Origin: Streptomyces cinnamoneus
GTDB taxonomy: Bacteria; Actinomycetota; Actinomycetes; Streptomycetales; Streptomycetaceae
Assembly (NCBI RefSeq): GCF_014650495.1
Contig: NZ_BMVB01000002.1
Location: forward strand, 434,001 to 498,000
Length of the DNA: 64,000 bases
Direction: 5' to 3'
Shown here: positions 29,933 through 37,296 of the stretch, one piece after another
Layout: every line of letters starts with the position of its first letter
Position numbering within the stretch: the first letter of the stretch is position 1
The notes under the pieces: generated by a model
Database searches by the model: none
Seen by the model: only the letters and a program-made list of their open reading frames with translations
What the model was told of the DNA's origin: nothing
Translations under genes and position numbers: made by a program

Positions 29933-30178
29933 ATGGTCCGAACCGATGTCCTTCAACTCGTGTGGGTCCGCGACGCCGCCATGTCCGGCTCGGCGCGCCA
30001 GGCCCGCACCGAAGCCCGCCTGACCCTTTCCGAGATCGCCGAACTCTGCGAGGTCGACCCCTCGACCGTGTGGCGCTGGGAGCAGGGCAAGCGAGCCCCA
30101 CGCGGAGAAGCAGCCCTTCGGTACGCGCGGGTCCTTCGCGCCCTCGCGTATCGGGACAGCAGGGAGCCGGCTGCATGA
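29933..30178 (+). CDS. XRE-family helix-turn-helix regulator
   Basis: 81 residues. After VLQLVWVRDAAM comes a standard Cro/C1-type HTH: RQARTEARLTLSEIAELC, then VDPSTVWRWEQGKRAPRG. This short form is common at the head of actinobacterial AICE operons. ATG at 29933 is used; ATG at 29981 would remove residues before the HTH. It ends in an ATGA overlap with the next gene. It sits 37 bp from the third iteron and may control both directions. Confidence 0.82.
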   Translation: MVRTDVLQLVWVRDAAMSGSARQARTEARLTLSEIAELCEVDPSTVWRWEQGKRAPRGEAALRYARVLRALAYRDSREPAA

Positions 30179-30459
30179 CGAGCCCCGGACTGACCCGTGC
30201 TGAGCTGCTGGCACTGCCCGCGGCTATTGATCTTGAGACGGCCGGCCGTGCCCTCGGCCTGAGACGCAGAACCACGTACGCCCTGGCCAAGCGCGATGAA
30301 CTGCCGGTGCGCACTCTGCGCCTGGGGCGGGCTCTGCGCGTCGTGACCGCCGAACTGCTGGAAGTCCTCGGCGTCGCCCCCGAAGACGAGGGCGGGCCCC
30401 GCGCGGATGTTGGCGCATCCGCTGGGGCCCTCGAAGCCTCCGTCCCCGCTGCTGCATGA
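30175..30459 (+). CDS. Excisionase-like MerR-type HTH protein
   Basis: 94 residues. The segment AIDLETAGRALGLRRRTTYALAKRDELPVRTLRLG is a winged HTH of the Xis/AlpA type that binds bent att DNA and turns the integrase to excision. Start ATG overlaps the XRE stop, so the two are translationally coupled. The C-terminal 25 residues are Ala/Gly-rich and probably disordered. Here xis reads away from int, the reverse of the int-xis order in some AICEs. Confidence 0.75.
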   Translation: MTSPGLTRAELLALPAAIDLETAGRALGLRRRTTYALAKRDELPVRTLRLGRALRVVTAELLEVLGVAPEDEGGPRADVGASAGALEASVPAAA

Positions 30460-30523
30460 ACAACGCGGCGGCACGGGGTGCGAACGACCAAGCCCGCCCC
30501 GTGCCGCCGGTAAGGAGACCTCT

Positions 30524-30610
30524 GTGACCGAGCGTACCCACCGCTCCGGTACGCCCACCATCGCCTGCTTCCCCGGGCAGTCGCCCGCCGACGGGGAGGC
30601 AGCCGCTTGA
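30524..30610 (+). CDS. Possible 28-residue peptide coupled to the primase gene
   Basis: GTG at 30524 is preceded by a good AAGGAGA (30512-30518) and opens a 28-codon frame with the product VTERTHRSGTPTIACFPGQS and eight more residues. Its TGA overlaps the TTG start of the primase gene. A ribosome site this strong for so short a frame, directly abutting a weak TTG start, suggests a translational coupling peptide. Confidence 0.45.
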   Translation: MTERTHRSGTPTIACFPGQSPADGEAAA

Positions 30611-31653
30611 GCACGACGACCGCCCCCGACCCGCGCCGCGTCGCCCTGTGGGCAGCGGCACAGGGCTGGCATGTGATCCCTCTCTCGCCGGGCACGAAGG
30701 TGCCGATGCGCGGCTGCGCCCGATGCTCCTCGGGAACCAAGGAGCGCCCCAACCCGCGCTACGTCCAGCACGACGGCCACGGATGCGAATGCATCGAGGT
30801 CGGCCGCCCCTGCCATGGCGTCCTGGCCGCCACAGCCGACCCCGAACGCATCACCGCCTGGTGGGCCCGCATGCCTGCCGCCGGAGTCGGTATCGCGGCT
30901 GGACCCTCCGGCCTGGTCATCCTCGACATCGACTGCCACGACGGACAGCCGCCCGAGAATCCCGCCGAACTGCTCCCCGGAGTCGACCTGCCCGACGACC
31001 TCGCCCCCGGCAGCATCCACGACGGCCGCGACGTCCTCGCCCTGCTCTGCGAAGCGCGCCGCGCCCGCTATCCCGAGGGAACACCCACCTTCACGGTGCG
31101 GACCCCCTCGGGAGGCGTGCACCTCTGGTTCCGCGCCCCCGCTGGCACGACGTGGCGCCCGCTCGTCGGCGCGCTCGGCTGGCAGCTCGACGTCCGTGCC
31201 GGCTCGTCGTACGCCGTGGCACCGGGCACCGCCACCCGAGCGGGCCGGTACACGCTGCAAGGCGACTGCCGGACGGTCGCCGAACTGCCCGTGTGGCTCG
31301 CCCGAGACCTCGACCGCACCGGACACCGTGTGCGCCCGGAGCGGCCGCGCGTCGTGCTGCCCTGGCGTACGCGCTGCAGCGTGGGCAGCGGCTATGTGGC
31401 TGCTGCCGTACGTGACGAGCTGCGCGCAGTCGCAGAGGCGGCCTCCGGCACGCGCAACGACACCCTGAACCGGGCCGCGTTCAGCCTGGGCACCCTGATC
31501 ACCCCGGCCGGCCTCGACCGAGCCCAGGTCACCGATGCGCTGCTCGACGCTGCCCACCATGCGGGCCTGCCCGAGAAGGAAGCCCAGGCGGCCATCCGCT
31601 CCGGCCCCTCCGCCGGGGCCCGCCAGCCGCGCACACTGGGGGCCGCCGCATGA
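30607..31653 (+). CDS. Bifunctional DNA primase/polymerase (Prim-Pol)
   Basis: 348 residues. The N-terminal Prim-Pol domain shows ALWAAAQGWHVIPLSPGTK, a cysteine-rich insert (CARCSSG, CECIEVG), the metal-binding LVILDIDCHDG (Asp-x-Asp) and the RTPSGGVHLWFR box with its catalytic His. The C-terminal third (ASGTRNDTLNRAAFSLGTLI) is the primase-associated helical part. It makes primers for element replication as in Prim-Pol-type AICEs. The TTG start at 30607 fits the coupling overlap with the peptide gene. Confidence 0.88.
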   Translation: MSTTTAPDPRRVALWAAAQGWHVIPLSPGTKVPMRGCARCSSGTKERPNPRYVQHDGHGCECIEVGRPCHGVLAATADPERITAWWARMPAAGVGIAAGPSGLVILDIDCHDGQPPENPAELLPGVDLPDDLAPGSIHDGRDVLALLCEARRARYPEGTPTFTVRTPSGGVHLWFRAPAGTTWRPLVGALGWQLDVRAGSSYAVAPGTATRAGRYTLQGDCRTVAELPVWLARDLDRTGHRVRPERPRVVLPWRTRCSVGSGYVAAAVRDELRAVAEAASGTRNDTLNRAAFSLGTLITPAGLDRAQVTDALLDAAHHAGLPEKEAQAAIRSGPSAGARQPRTLGAAA

Positions 31654-33218
31654 CGATGTCCCAGCCGTACGACGCGGCAGCCATAGCGCGGGCTCTCGTT
31701 GCCATCCCCGGCGGACGAGACGCGTACGCCGAGGCGGAAAGCCGGGCGCCGCAGGGTCGGCATAGGAAGCCGCCGCAGGCCGAACTGCTCCGCCTCATCG
31801 GCGAGAACGGATTCCGCTACTTCCGCAACGAAAGCGACGGCGAACCCTACGCCGTCCCGGAGAACGGTCCCGCCATCGCCGTCCCGCTGCGTGCCAAGGC
31901 CCACAGCGCCTCCGGCAGCCTGCGCCAGCACCTGATCCGTGATTACCTCACCACCTACAACCACCCTCCGTCGCAGAGCGCCCTGGCTGACGCCATCGCC
32001 GCACTCGACGCGCTGGCCTGTGACGCACCCGAATCCCAGCTCTGGCTGCGCGTCGCGCCCGACCCCGACGATCCCAACGTGACCTGGCTCGACCTCGGCC
32101 GGGCCGACGGTCAGTCGGTCCGCATTGCCCCCGGCGAGTGGACCCTCACCTACCCCGACCCCTCGACCGGTCCTGTGTGGCGACGCACCAAGCTCGTGGG
32201 CCGGCTGCCTCTCCCAGTAAGCCCTACGGGCGGATGGCGAGCGGGTATGGAGGCTTTCGCCGAACTGCTGCCGTTCACCGAGAAGACCCTGCCCCTGGCC
32301 GTCGCTTGGCTGCTCGCCGCCCTGCGGCCGAGCATTCCCCGGCCGATCGCCTACCTCACGGGCGAGCAAGGCACTGGCAAGACCACTTCCGGCCGCATGC
32401 TCGTCGGTCTGCTCGACGGCCCCCGCACCCCGCTGCGCCAGGCACCGACGAACGACAGGGACCTCAGCGTCACGGCAACGGCCGGCTGGACCCTGCCGTT
32501 CGACAACCTTTTGAGCATCCCGCTCAAGCTCTCCGAATTCCTGAGCCGGGTGGTCACCGGCAGCGCGGACGTCAGCCGCGCGCTCTACAGCGACAACGAC
32601 GTCAGCGTGCTGGCCTTCGAGCGCCCCATCCTGCTCACCGGCATCGACGTGGGCGCACTGAAATCGGACCTCTCCGAGCGCATGATGCCGCTCGAACTCA
32701 GGCCCATCACCAAGCGGCGGACCATCACGGACCTGTGGGGCGGGTACGAGCGGGCGCACCCCGAGATCCTCGGGGCGATGCTGGACCTGGCCGCCCTCGT
32801 CTGGGCCGAGCTGCCCCAGGCCGCTGCCGATCTCACCCACCGCCCCCGCATGGCCGACTTCTACGAGATCTTGTACGCACTCGACAGGGTGACCGGCTGG
32901 TCGGGCACCAGCACGTACGACGGAGCCCAAAGGGACCTCGTGGACGCGGTCCTCGACGGCGATCCGGCCATCGTCGCGCTGTGTACCTGGGCCCTCGGAC
33001 CGTCGTTTCCGCGCGAAGGCTGGTCCGGAACCATGACCGACTTGCACGGTTTCCTCTCCGGGCGTGTGCGCCCAGGAGAACCCTTCCCGCGCACAGCAGC
33101 ATCGCTGAGCGCGTGCCTCAACACCGCGGCGCCGTCGCTGCGACAGCGCGGCATCTACATCACACGCTCCAAGAGCAACAAGAACGGCAGGAAGTACACG
33201 ATCACCGCTGAGACGTAG
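31650..33218 (+). CDS. Replication ATPase/helicase, phage-primase type
   Basis: 522 residues. Walker A is GEQGTGKTTSGRML near residue 235, followed by a Walker-B-like FDNLLSIP segment, an IDVGALKSDLSERMMPLEL sensor region and a C-terminal domain ending GRKYTITAET that looks like a winged HTH. The combination with an upstream Prim-Pol gene is the standard AICE replication pair. ATG at 31650 overlaps the primase stop (ATGA); ATG at 31656 is an alternative. Confidence 0.85.
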   Translation: MTMSQPYDAAAIARALVAIPGGRDAYAEAESRAPQGRHRKPPQAELLRLIGENGFRYFRNESDGEPYAVPENGPAIAVPLRAKAHSASGSLRQHLIRDYLTTYNHPPSQSALADAIAALDALACDAPESQLWLRVAPDPDDPNVTWLDLGRADGQSVRIAPGEWTLTYPDPSTGPVWRRTKLVGRLPLPVSPTGGWRAGMEAFAELLPFTEKTLPLAVAWLLAALRPSIPRPIAYLTGEQGTGKTTSGRMLVGLLDGPRTPLRQAPTNDRDLSVTATAGWTLPFDNLLSIPLKLSEFLSRVVTGSADVSRALYSDNDVSVLAFERPILLTGIDVGALKSDLSERMMPLELRPITKRRTITDLWGGYERAHPEILGAMLDLAALVWAELPQAAADLTHRPRMADFYEILYALDRVTGWSGTSTYDGAQRDLVDAVLDGDPAIVALCTWALGPSFPREGWSGTMTDLHGFLSGRVRPGEPFPRTAASLSACLNTAAPSLRQRGIYITRSKSNKNGRKYTITAET

Positions 33219-33815
33219 GCGGCGTAGCGGTCGACCCCCGCCCCGGGAAGCGAACGGCTCCCGGGGCGCAGGTGTACCCGGGGGACGATCACGGTCAAGA
33301 GGGGGACGCTCAGGGGACAGTCACCCGCTGGCACGACACGCCCCAGAAGGCGGGGGAGCAGGGAATGTGGAGGCTCTGGCCCGCTCGGCTCCGTTGGAGG
33401 GGTACGCGGGGACGCTCTATCCCCCTGTCTTCTCTGTTCTGAAAAAGGTGGGGAAAGAAAGGGAGAGGAGACATGGAAGAGCAGCGTCCCCCCACGTCCC
33501 CCCCCCAGCCAGCGCATCGCTTCGCGACCGGTCGCGACTGCGCGCGCACGCGCGCGAATAGCACGGACCACTGACATTGTTGGGTCCGAATCAGTGCCGC
33601 AGAACCGGTGGGCTGCCCTCCCAAACGGCAAAATAAAGGTCCGTCTGACAGTTTTCCTATATGCGACAGTTTTCGGCCCGCCACCCGTCGGCCTGGGCCA
33701 ACTTCGTCACCCGTGTGGTGTGAGCGAACCCACATGCTGTTCGTGCTGCTGCCTCGCGGTATGCGCCTTCATCCGTGCATCGGCTTCAACACATCACCGG
33801 CGCTCGGACCATCGC
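33219..33815. other. Origin-like intergenic region of the element
   Basis: Nearly 600 bp with no convincing CDS. It starts with a hairpin (33239-33268). Then GGGGACG-type words cluster: GGGGACGATC 33281-33290, GGGGACGCTC 33302-33311, GGGGACAGTC 33313-33322, GGGGACGCTC 33408-33417, and reverse copies at 33483-33491 and 33494-33501. A purine run lies at 33440-33470, an alternating CG tract near 33540-33560, and GACAGTTTTC twice 18 bp apart at 33647-33656 and 33665-33674. Together these suggest a replication origin or transfer locus. Confidence 0.5.
33239..33268 (+). terminator. Hairpin after the replication operon
   Basis: CGCCCCGGGA and its complement around a 10-nt loop, 21 bp beyond the helicase stop. 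Confidence 0.6.
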
Positions 33816-34589
33816 TCACCTCTGGTCGGGGGCGGCGTCGAACCGGTACTCGTAGCCGATGACGTGGCGGTACGGCAGGCACCATTCGCCGTACTCGATG
33901 ATTCCTTGGTCGTCCCACAGGCGGTGGGCTCCGGCGAGTATCGGCGTGCCGGTCTTCAGCCCGAGGAAGTCGGCTTCGCGGGGCTCGGCGTCCCGGGCGT
34001 GCATGTCGTCGCGCCCTTCGACGGGGCGCCGGCCGGTGGCTTCGATGATGCGCGGCAGCAGGCCCGGGGCCTTGCCTGCGGCGGTGGAAAGCAGGTCGGG
34101 CACGGAGACGGCGAACTCGGCCGGGTACCAGGTGACCGCGAGCATGAGCCGCTGCTGACCCCGGCCGGTGTGCCACTGGCGGCGTACGACTTGGTCGCCT
34201 TCGTCGAGGTCGAAGATGTCGGCGACGTACAGGGGCGGGGCGACGAGGTGGGCTTCGGTGACGATGACGCTTTCGCCGTCGCCCAGGACGCTGCCGGTCC
34301 GCAGGACGCGGGTGATGCGGTCGTAGCCGGAGGACCCGGCCTTCGGCGCGTTGGCGATGTAGGTGCCGCGCTGGCTGGTGCGGATGTAGCCCTCGACCTG
34401 GAGCTGTCCGAGGGCCTTTTGCAGGGTGGCGACGGCGACGCCGTGTTCGGCGGCGAGGGTGCGGTGGTTGGGGAGCTTGGTGCCCTCGGGGAGTTCGCCG
34501 TCGAGGATGCGGCGGCGGAACTCGGCCGCGAGGCGCATGTAGGGGTGCTGGGCCTCGGTCGGGTTTGCGGATTCCGGAACGTTGTTCAC
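33816..34589 (-). CDS. GntR-family regulator with UTRA domain (KorSA-type)
   Basis: 257 residues. N-terminal GntR winged HTH (MRLAAEFRRRILDGELPEGTKLP, then TLAAEHGVAVATLQKALGQL) and a C-terminal UTRA ligand domain (ERR-free version with LYVADIFDLDEGDQVVRRQW). AICE regulators of this class (KorSA of pSAM2) repress the transfer and replication activator genes. GTG at 34589 is chosen because GGGAG lies 9 bases upstream. Four CCTAGG-type sites fill the space to the divergent small membrane protein gene, so autoregulation is likely. Confidence 0.87.
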   Translation of the reverse strand: MNNVPESANPTEAQHPYMRLAAEFRRRILDGELPEGTKLPNHRTLAAEHGVAVATLQKALGQLQVEGYIRTSQRGTYIANAPKAGSSGYDRITRVLRTGSVLGDGESVIVTEAHLVAPPLYVADIFDLDEGDQVVRRQWHTGRGQQRLMLAVTWYPAEFAVSVPDLLSTAAGKAPGLLPRIIEATGRRPVEGRDDMHARDAEPREADFLGLKTGTPILAGAHRLWDDQGIIEYGEWCLPYRHVIGYEYRFDAAPDQR

Positions 34590-34611
34590 GGCGGCGGCTC
34601 CCAAGTGTGGT

Positions 34612-34699
34612 GTGGCCTAGGTCAGTTGAGTGTACTAGGTCACTCCTTGGTCTTGCATTGAGTGGCCTAGGCCGAGCATCCTTACGGCCTAGGCCACAC
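34612..34699. promoter_or_regulatory. Four CCTAGG-centred operator sites
   Basis: GTGGCCTAGGTCA (34612-34624), GTACTAGGTCACT (34632-34644), GTGGCCTAGGCCG (34662-34674) and GGCCTAGGCCACA (34686-34698) share a CCTAGG or ACTAGG core and a half-palindrome GTGgCCTAGGyCAC. They lie in the divergent promoter of the GntR gene. Confidence 0.65.
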
Positions 34700-34744
34700 G
34701 CTCAGTGTCGGGCCGATCACGCATGCCTGGAAGGACTCGCGCCT

Positions 34745-34945
34745 GTGAGCCACCACGCACAGCACCACCCCCGTCGACGGCTCCGCAAGCCCGTCGATCT
34801 CGTCGGGACCATCGCGGCCTGGGTCTACGGCCTCGGCATCGCCGCCACCGTCGCGTGCCTGGGCCTGATGGCCTGCCAAGAGCACGTCGGCAAGGCCCCG
34901 CATCTGCCTTCCGGGATCTCGCTCCCGGACCTCACGCAGGAGTGA
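34745..34945 (+). CDS. Small single-pass membrane protein
   Basis: 66 residues: a His/Arg-rich start, one membrane segment (VDLVGTIAAWVYGLGIAATVACLGLM) and a short polar tail. GTG at 34745 has GGAAGGA at 34729-34735. No family recognised. Divergent from the GntR regulator and first gene behind its operators; small membrane proteins in this position of AICEs often belong to the spread (Spd) class. Confidence 0.55.
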   Translation: MSHHAQHHPRRRLRKPVDLVGTIAAWVYGLGIAATVACLGLMACQEHVGKAPHLPSGISLPDLTQE

Positions 34946-35024
34946 CCACCGCGGCCCGCCGACGGCCACGCTGTCGGCGCCCTTGCCGCTCAGCACACCA
35001 CCGACCATCGGAGGTGCACTTCCC

Positions 35025-35855
35025 ATGACCGAAACGACCGACCACCCCACCCCGTACCGAAAGCCCTCGGAGATCTTCTCCACCACGGCGTCCTGGTACG
35101 TCCGCTACCGGCGCCCGCACCCGCCGGTCCTGCTGGACCTGATCGCGTCCATGGCCCACGAGCACACGGCGGCCCCCCGGATGCTCGACCTGGGGTGCGG
35201 CCCCGGCCCCGTCTCCTTGGACCTGGCCGTACGCGGCGTCGACGTCATCGCCCTCGACCCGAGCCCGGAGATGCTGGACGCCGCCCGCGCAGAGGAGAAG
35301 GAACGCGGGCTGTCCGGCACCGACTGGCGCCAGGCCACCGCGGAGAACGTGGCCTGCCTCCCCGGAGTACGTGGGGTCTCCGGGGCGGTGGCCGCCGATG
35401 CCTTCCACTGGATGGACCGCGAACAGGTCCTGCGGCAACTGGACGAGGTGACGGCACCGGGCGGGTTCGTCGCCCTGCTGTGCTCGCACGCCGCCGGTGC
35501 CCCACGGCCGTGGTGGCACGAGCTCATCGGCCAGGTGCGAGCCCGGTTCGTCGGCACCGCCCCGGCAGCCGGCCCACGTGAGTCCTACCGGGTACCCGAG
35601 GGAGACCACGAGAGCGTGCTGAGGCGCTCGGCCTTCCACCAGATCACCGTCACACGGGCCGAGCACCTGGTGTCGTACAGCACCGAGGAACTGATCGGCG
35701 CCCAGCTGACCTACGCCTACTCCTCCCCGGTAGTGCTCGGCGACCAGCGGCGCGCCTTCGAGGACGCGTTACGCGAAGTGCTGATCGTGGCCGAGCCGTC
35801 TGGCCGGTTCGAGTACACGGCGACAGCCGCGCTGATCACCGGCCGCCGTGGCTGA
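35025..35855 (+). CDS. Class I SAM-dependent methyltransferase
   Basis: 276 residues. Motif I LDLGCGPGPVSLDLA near residue 52, acidic loop ALDPSPEMLDAA, then AADAFHWMDREQ and LDEVTAPGGFVALL place it in the UbiE/Methyltransf_11 group. The substrate is unknown. ATG at 35025 has GGAGG ten bases upstream; the frame opens 14 codons earlier. The next gene converges on it with a 46-bp gap. It might act with the sugar dehydrogenases on a surface sugar or small molecule; this is only inferred from position. Confidence 0.82.
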   Translation: MTETTDHPTPYRKPSEIFSTTASWYVRYRRPHPPVLLDLIASMAHEHTAAPRMLDLGCGPGPVSLDLAVRGVDVIALDPSPEMLDAARAEEKERGLSGTDWRQATAENVACLPGVRGVSGAVAADAFHWMDREQVLRQLDEVTAPGGFVALLCSHAAGAPRPWWHELIGQVRARFVGTAPAAGPRESYRVPEGDHESVLRRSAFHQITVTRAEHLVSYSTEELIGAQLTYAYSSPVVLGDQRRAFEDALREVLIVAEPSGRFEYTATAALITGRRG

Positions 35856-35901
35856 AGCAGGGGTGTCCCGTGCCCACGAGGCGCGGGACATCCGGCACCG
35901 G

Positions 35902-37212
35902 TCAGCCCTTGCCCAGGCGGTGAACGGTCCAGCCGGCCATCGCCCACCGGTCGGTGTCGATGGTGCTGCGCGCGTCGATCAGGACGCGGTCGGCCACGGC
36001 CTGGCCGACGGCTACGGGGTCGGCGTCGGCGAACTGTGGCCACTCGGTGGCCAGCAGCACCACGGCCGCGTCCCGGGCGGCCTCGATGGCGCTCCCCGCA
36101 TACGCCAGGTCGGGGTGTCCGGCACGGGCGTTGGCGTTGGCCATCGGGTCGAAGACCGTCACGACCGCTCCGGCATCGTGCAAGCGGTCGGCGACATCGA
36201 GGGCCGGGGAGTCGCGGATGTCGTCGGTTCCCGGCTTGAACGCCGCTCCCCACACGGTGACCCTCTTGCCCGTCAGCTCCCCGCCGACCACCGCCCGTAC
36301 CCGTTCGACGGTGCGCGACCGGCGGTCGCGGTTGATGGCGTCCACGCCCCGCAGGAACGCGAACGAGTCGCCCACGCCGAGTTCTTCGGCGCGGGCGGTG
36401 AAGGCCCGCACGTCCTTCGGCAGGCAGCCGCCCCCGTATCCGAGACCGGGGCTCATGGCCCGGTGTCCGATGCGGGTGTCGTAGCCGATGGCCTGGGCGA
36501 CCACGGCCGCATCCGCCCCGGTGGCCTCGCACAGGTTCGCCATCGCGTTGATGAACGAGATGCGGGTGGCGAGGAAGGCGTTGGCGGCCCCCTTGACGAG
36601 TTCGCACGTCTCCGGGTCCGTGACGATCAGGGGGGAACCAGCGTCCACGATCGGGGCGAACGCTTCCCGGACGGTCTTCTCGGCCCACGGGGAGGAGACA
36701 CCGGCCACGATCCGGTCCGGCCGGAGCGTGTCGGCGACCGCGTGACCCTCGCGCAAGAACTCCGGCGACCAAGCGACTTCGACGGCCTCACCGGCCGGAG
36801 CCAGACGGTGCATCAGCTTCCGGACGGCCGCCGTGGTGCCAACCGACACGGTGGATTTGCCGACGATCAGGCACCGGCCGGTCAGGTGTGGGGCGAGGGC
36901 TTCGACGGCGGCGAAGACCTGCGAGAGGTCGTAGCCGCTGCCGTCGGGAAGGTCCGGCGTCCCGACACCGATGAAGTGCACCTCACCGTGCTCGGCCGCA
37001 GCCCGGATGTCGGTGGTGAACCGCAGTCGCCCGCCGACGTGCCGGGCGAGCAGGTCATCGAGTTCGGGTTCACGGAACCAGGCCCGGCCCGAGTTGAGGG
37101 TCTCGATCTTGTCCGGGTCGATATCGACCCCGATGACGTCGTGTCCGATCTCGGCCATAGCGGCGGCGTGCGTGGCTCCCAGGTGCCCGCACCCAATGAC
37201 GGTCATCCGCAC
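35902..37212 (-). CDS. Nucleotide-sugar (UDP-glucose/GDP-mannose type) dehydrogenase, paralogue A
   Basis: 436 residues. N-terminal Rossmann domain (MTVIGCGHLGATHAAAMAEIG, GVDIDPDK), GKSTVSVGT, the helical middle domain (KGAANAFLATRISFINAMANLCE), the active-site Cys in GYGGGCLPKD and the C-terminal UDP domain (VWGAAFKPGTDDIRDSP). Such enzymes oxidise the C6 of a nucleotide sugar twice with NAD+ to the uronic acid. GTG at 37212 has GAAAGG eight bases upstream. Divergent from paralogue B, with 84 bp between starts. Confidence 0.87.
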   Translation of the reverse strand: MRMTVIGCGHLGATHAAAMAEIGHDVIGVDIDPDKIETLNSGRAWFREPELDDLLARHVGGRLRFTTDIRAAAEHGEVHFIGVGTPDLPDGSGYDLSQVFAAVEALAPHLTGRCLIVGKSTVSVGTTAAVRKLMHRLAPAGEAVEVAWSPEFLREGHAVADTLRPDRIVAGVSSPWAEKTVREAFAPIVDAGSPLIVTDPETCELVKGAANAFLATRISFINAMANLCEATGADAAVVAQAIGYDTRIGHRAMSPGLGYGGGCLPKDVRAFTARAEELGVGDSFAFLRGVDAINRDRRSRTVERVRAVVGGELTGKRVTVWGAAFKPGTDDIRDSPALDVADRLHDAGAVVTVFDPMANANARAGHPDLAYAGSAIEAARDAAVVLLATEWPQFADADPVAVGQAVADRVLIDARSTIDTDRWAMAGWTVHRLGKG

Positions 37213-37296
37213 TGCAAGCGCCTTTCTCTCGGCGATGTCGTGGCCCGCCACACAACCACCAACGAGCACAGCCACACAAAGACGGAGGTCAAGCCC

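Noticed and set aside
33310..33735. Minus-strand frames of 141-158 codons in the origin-like region
   Set aside because: No ribosome site, no recognisable domain and irregular codon bias.
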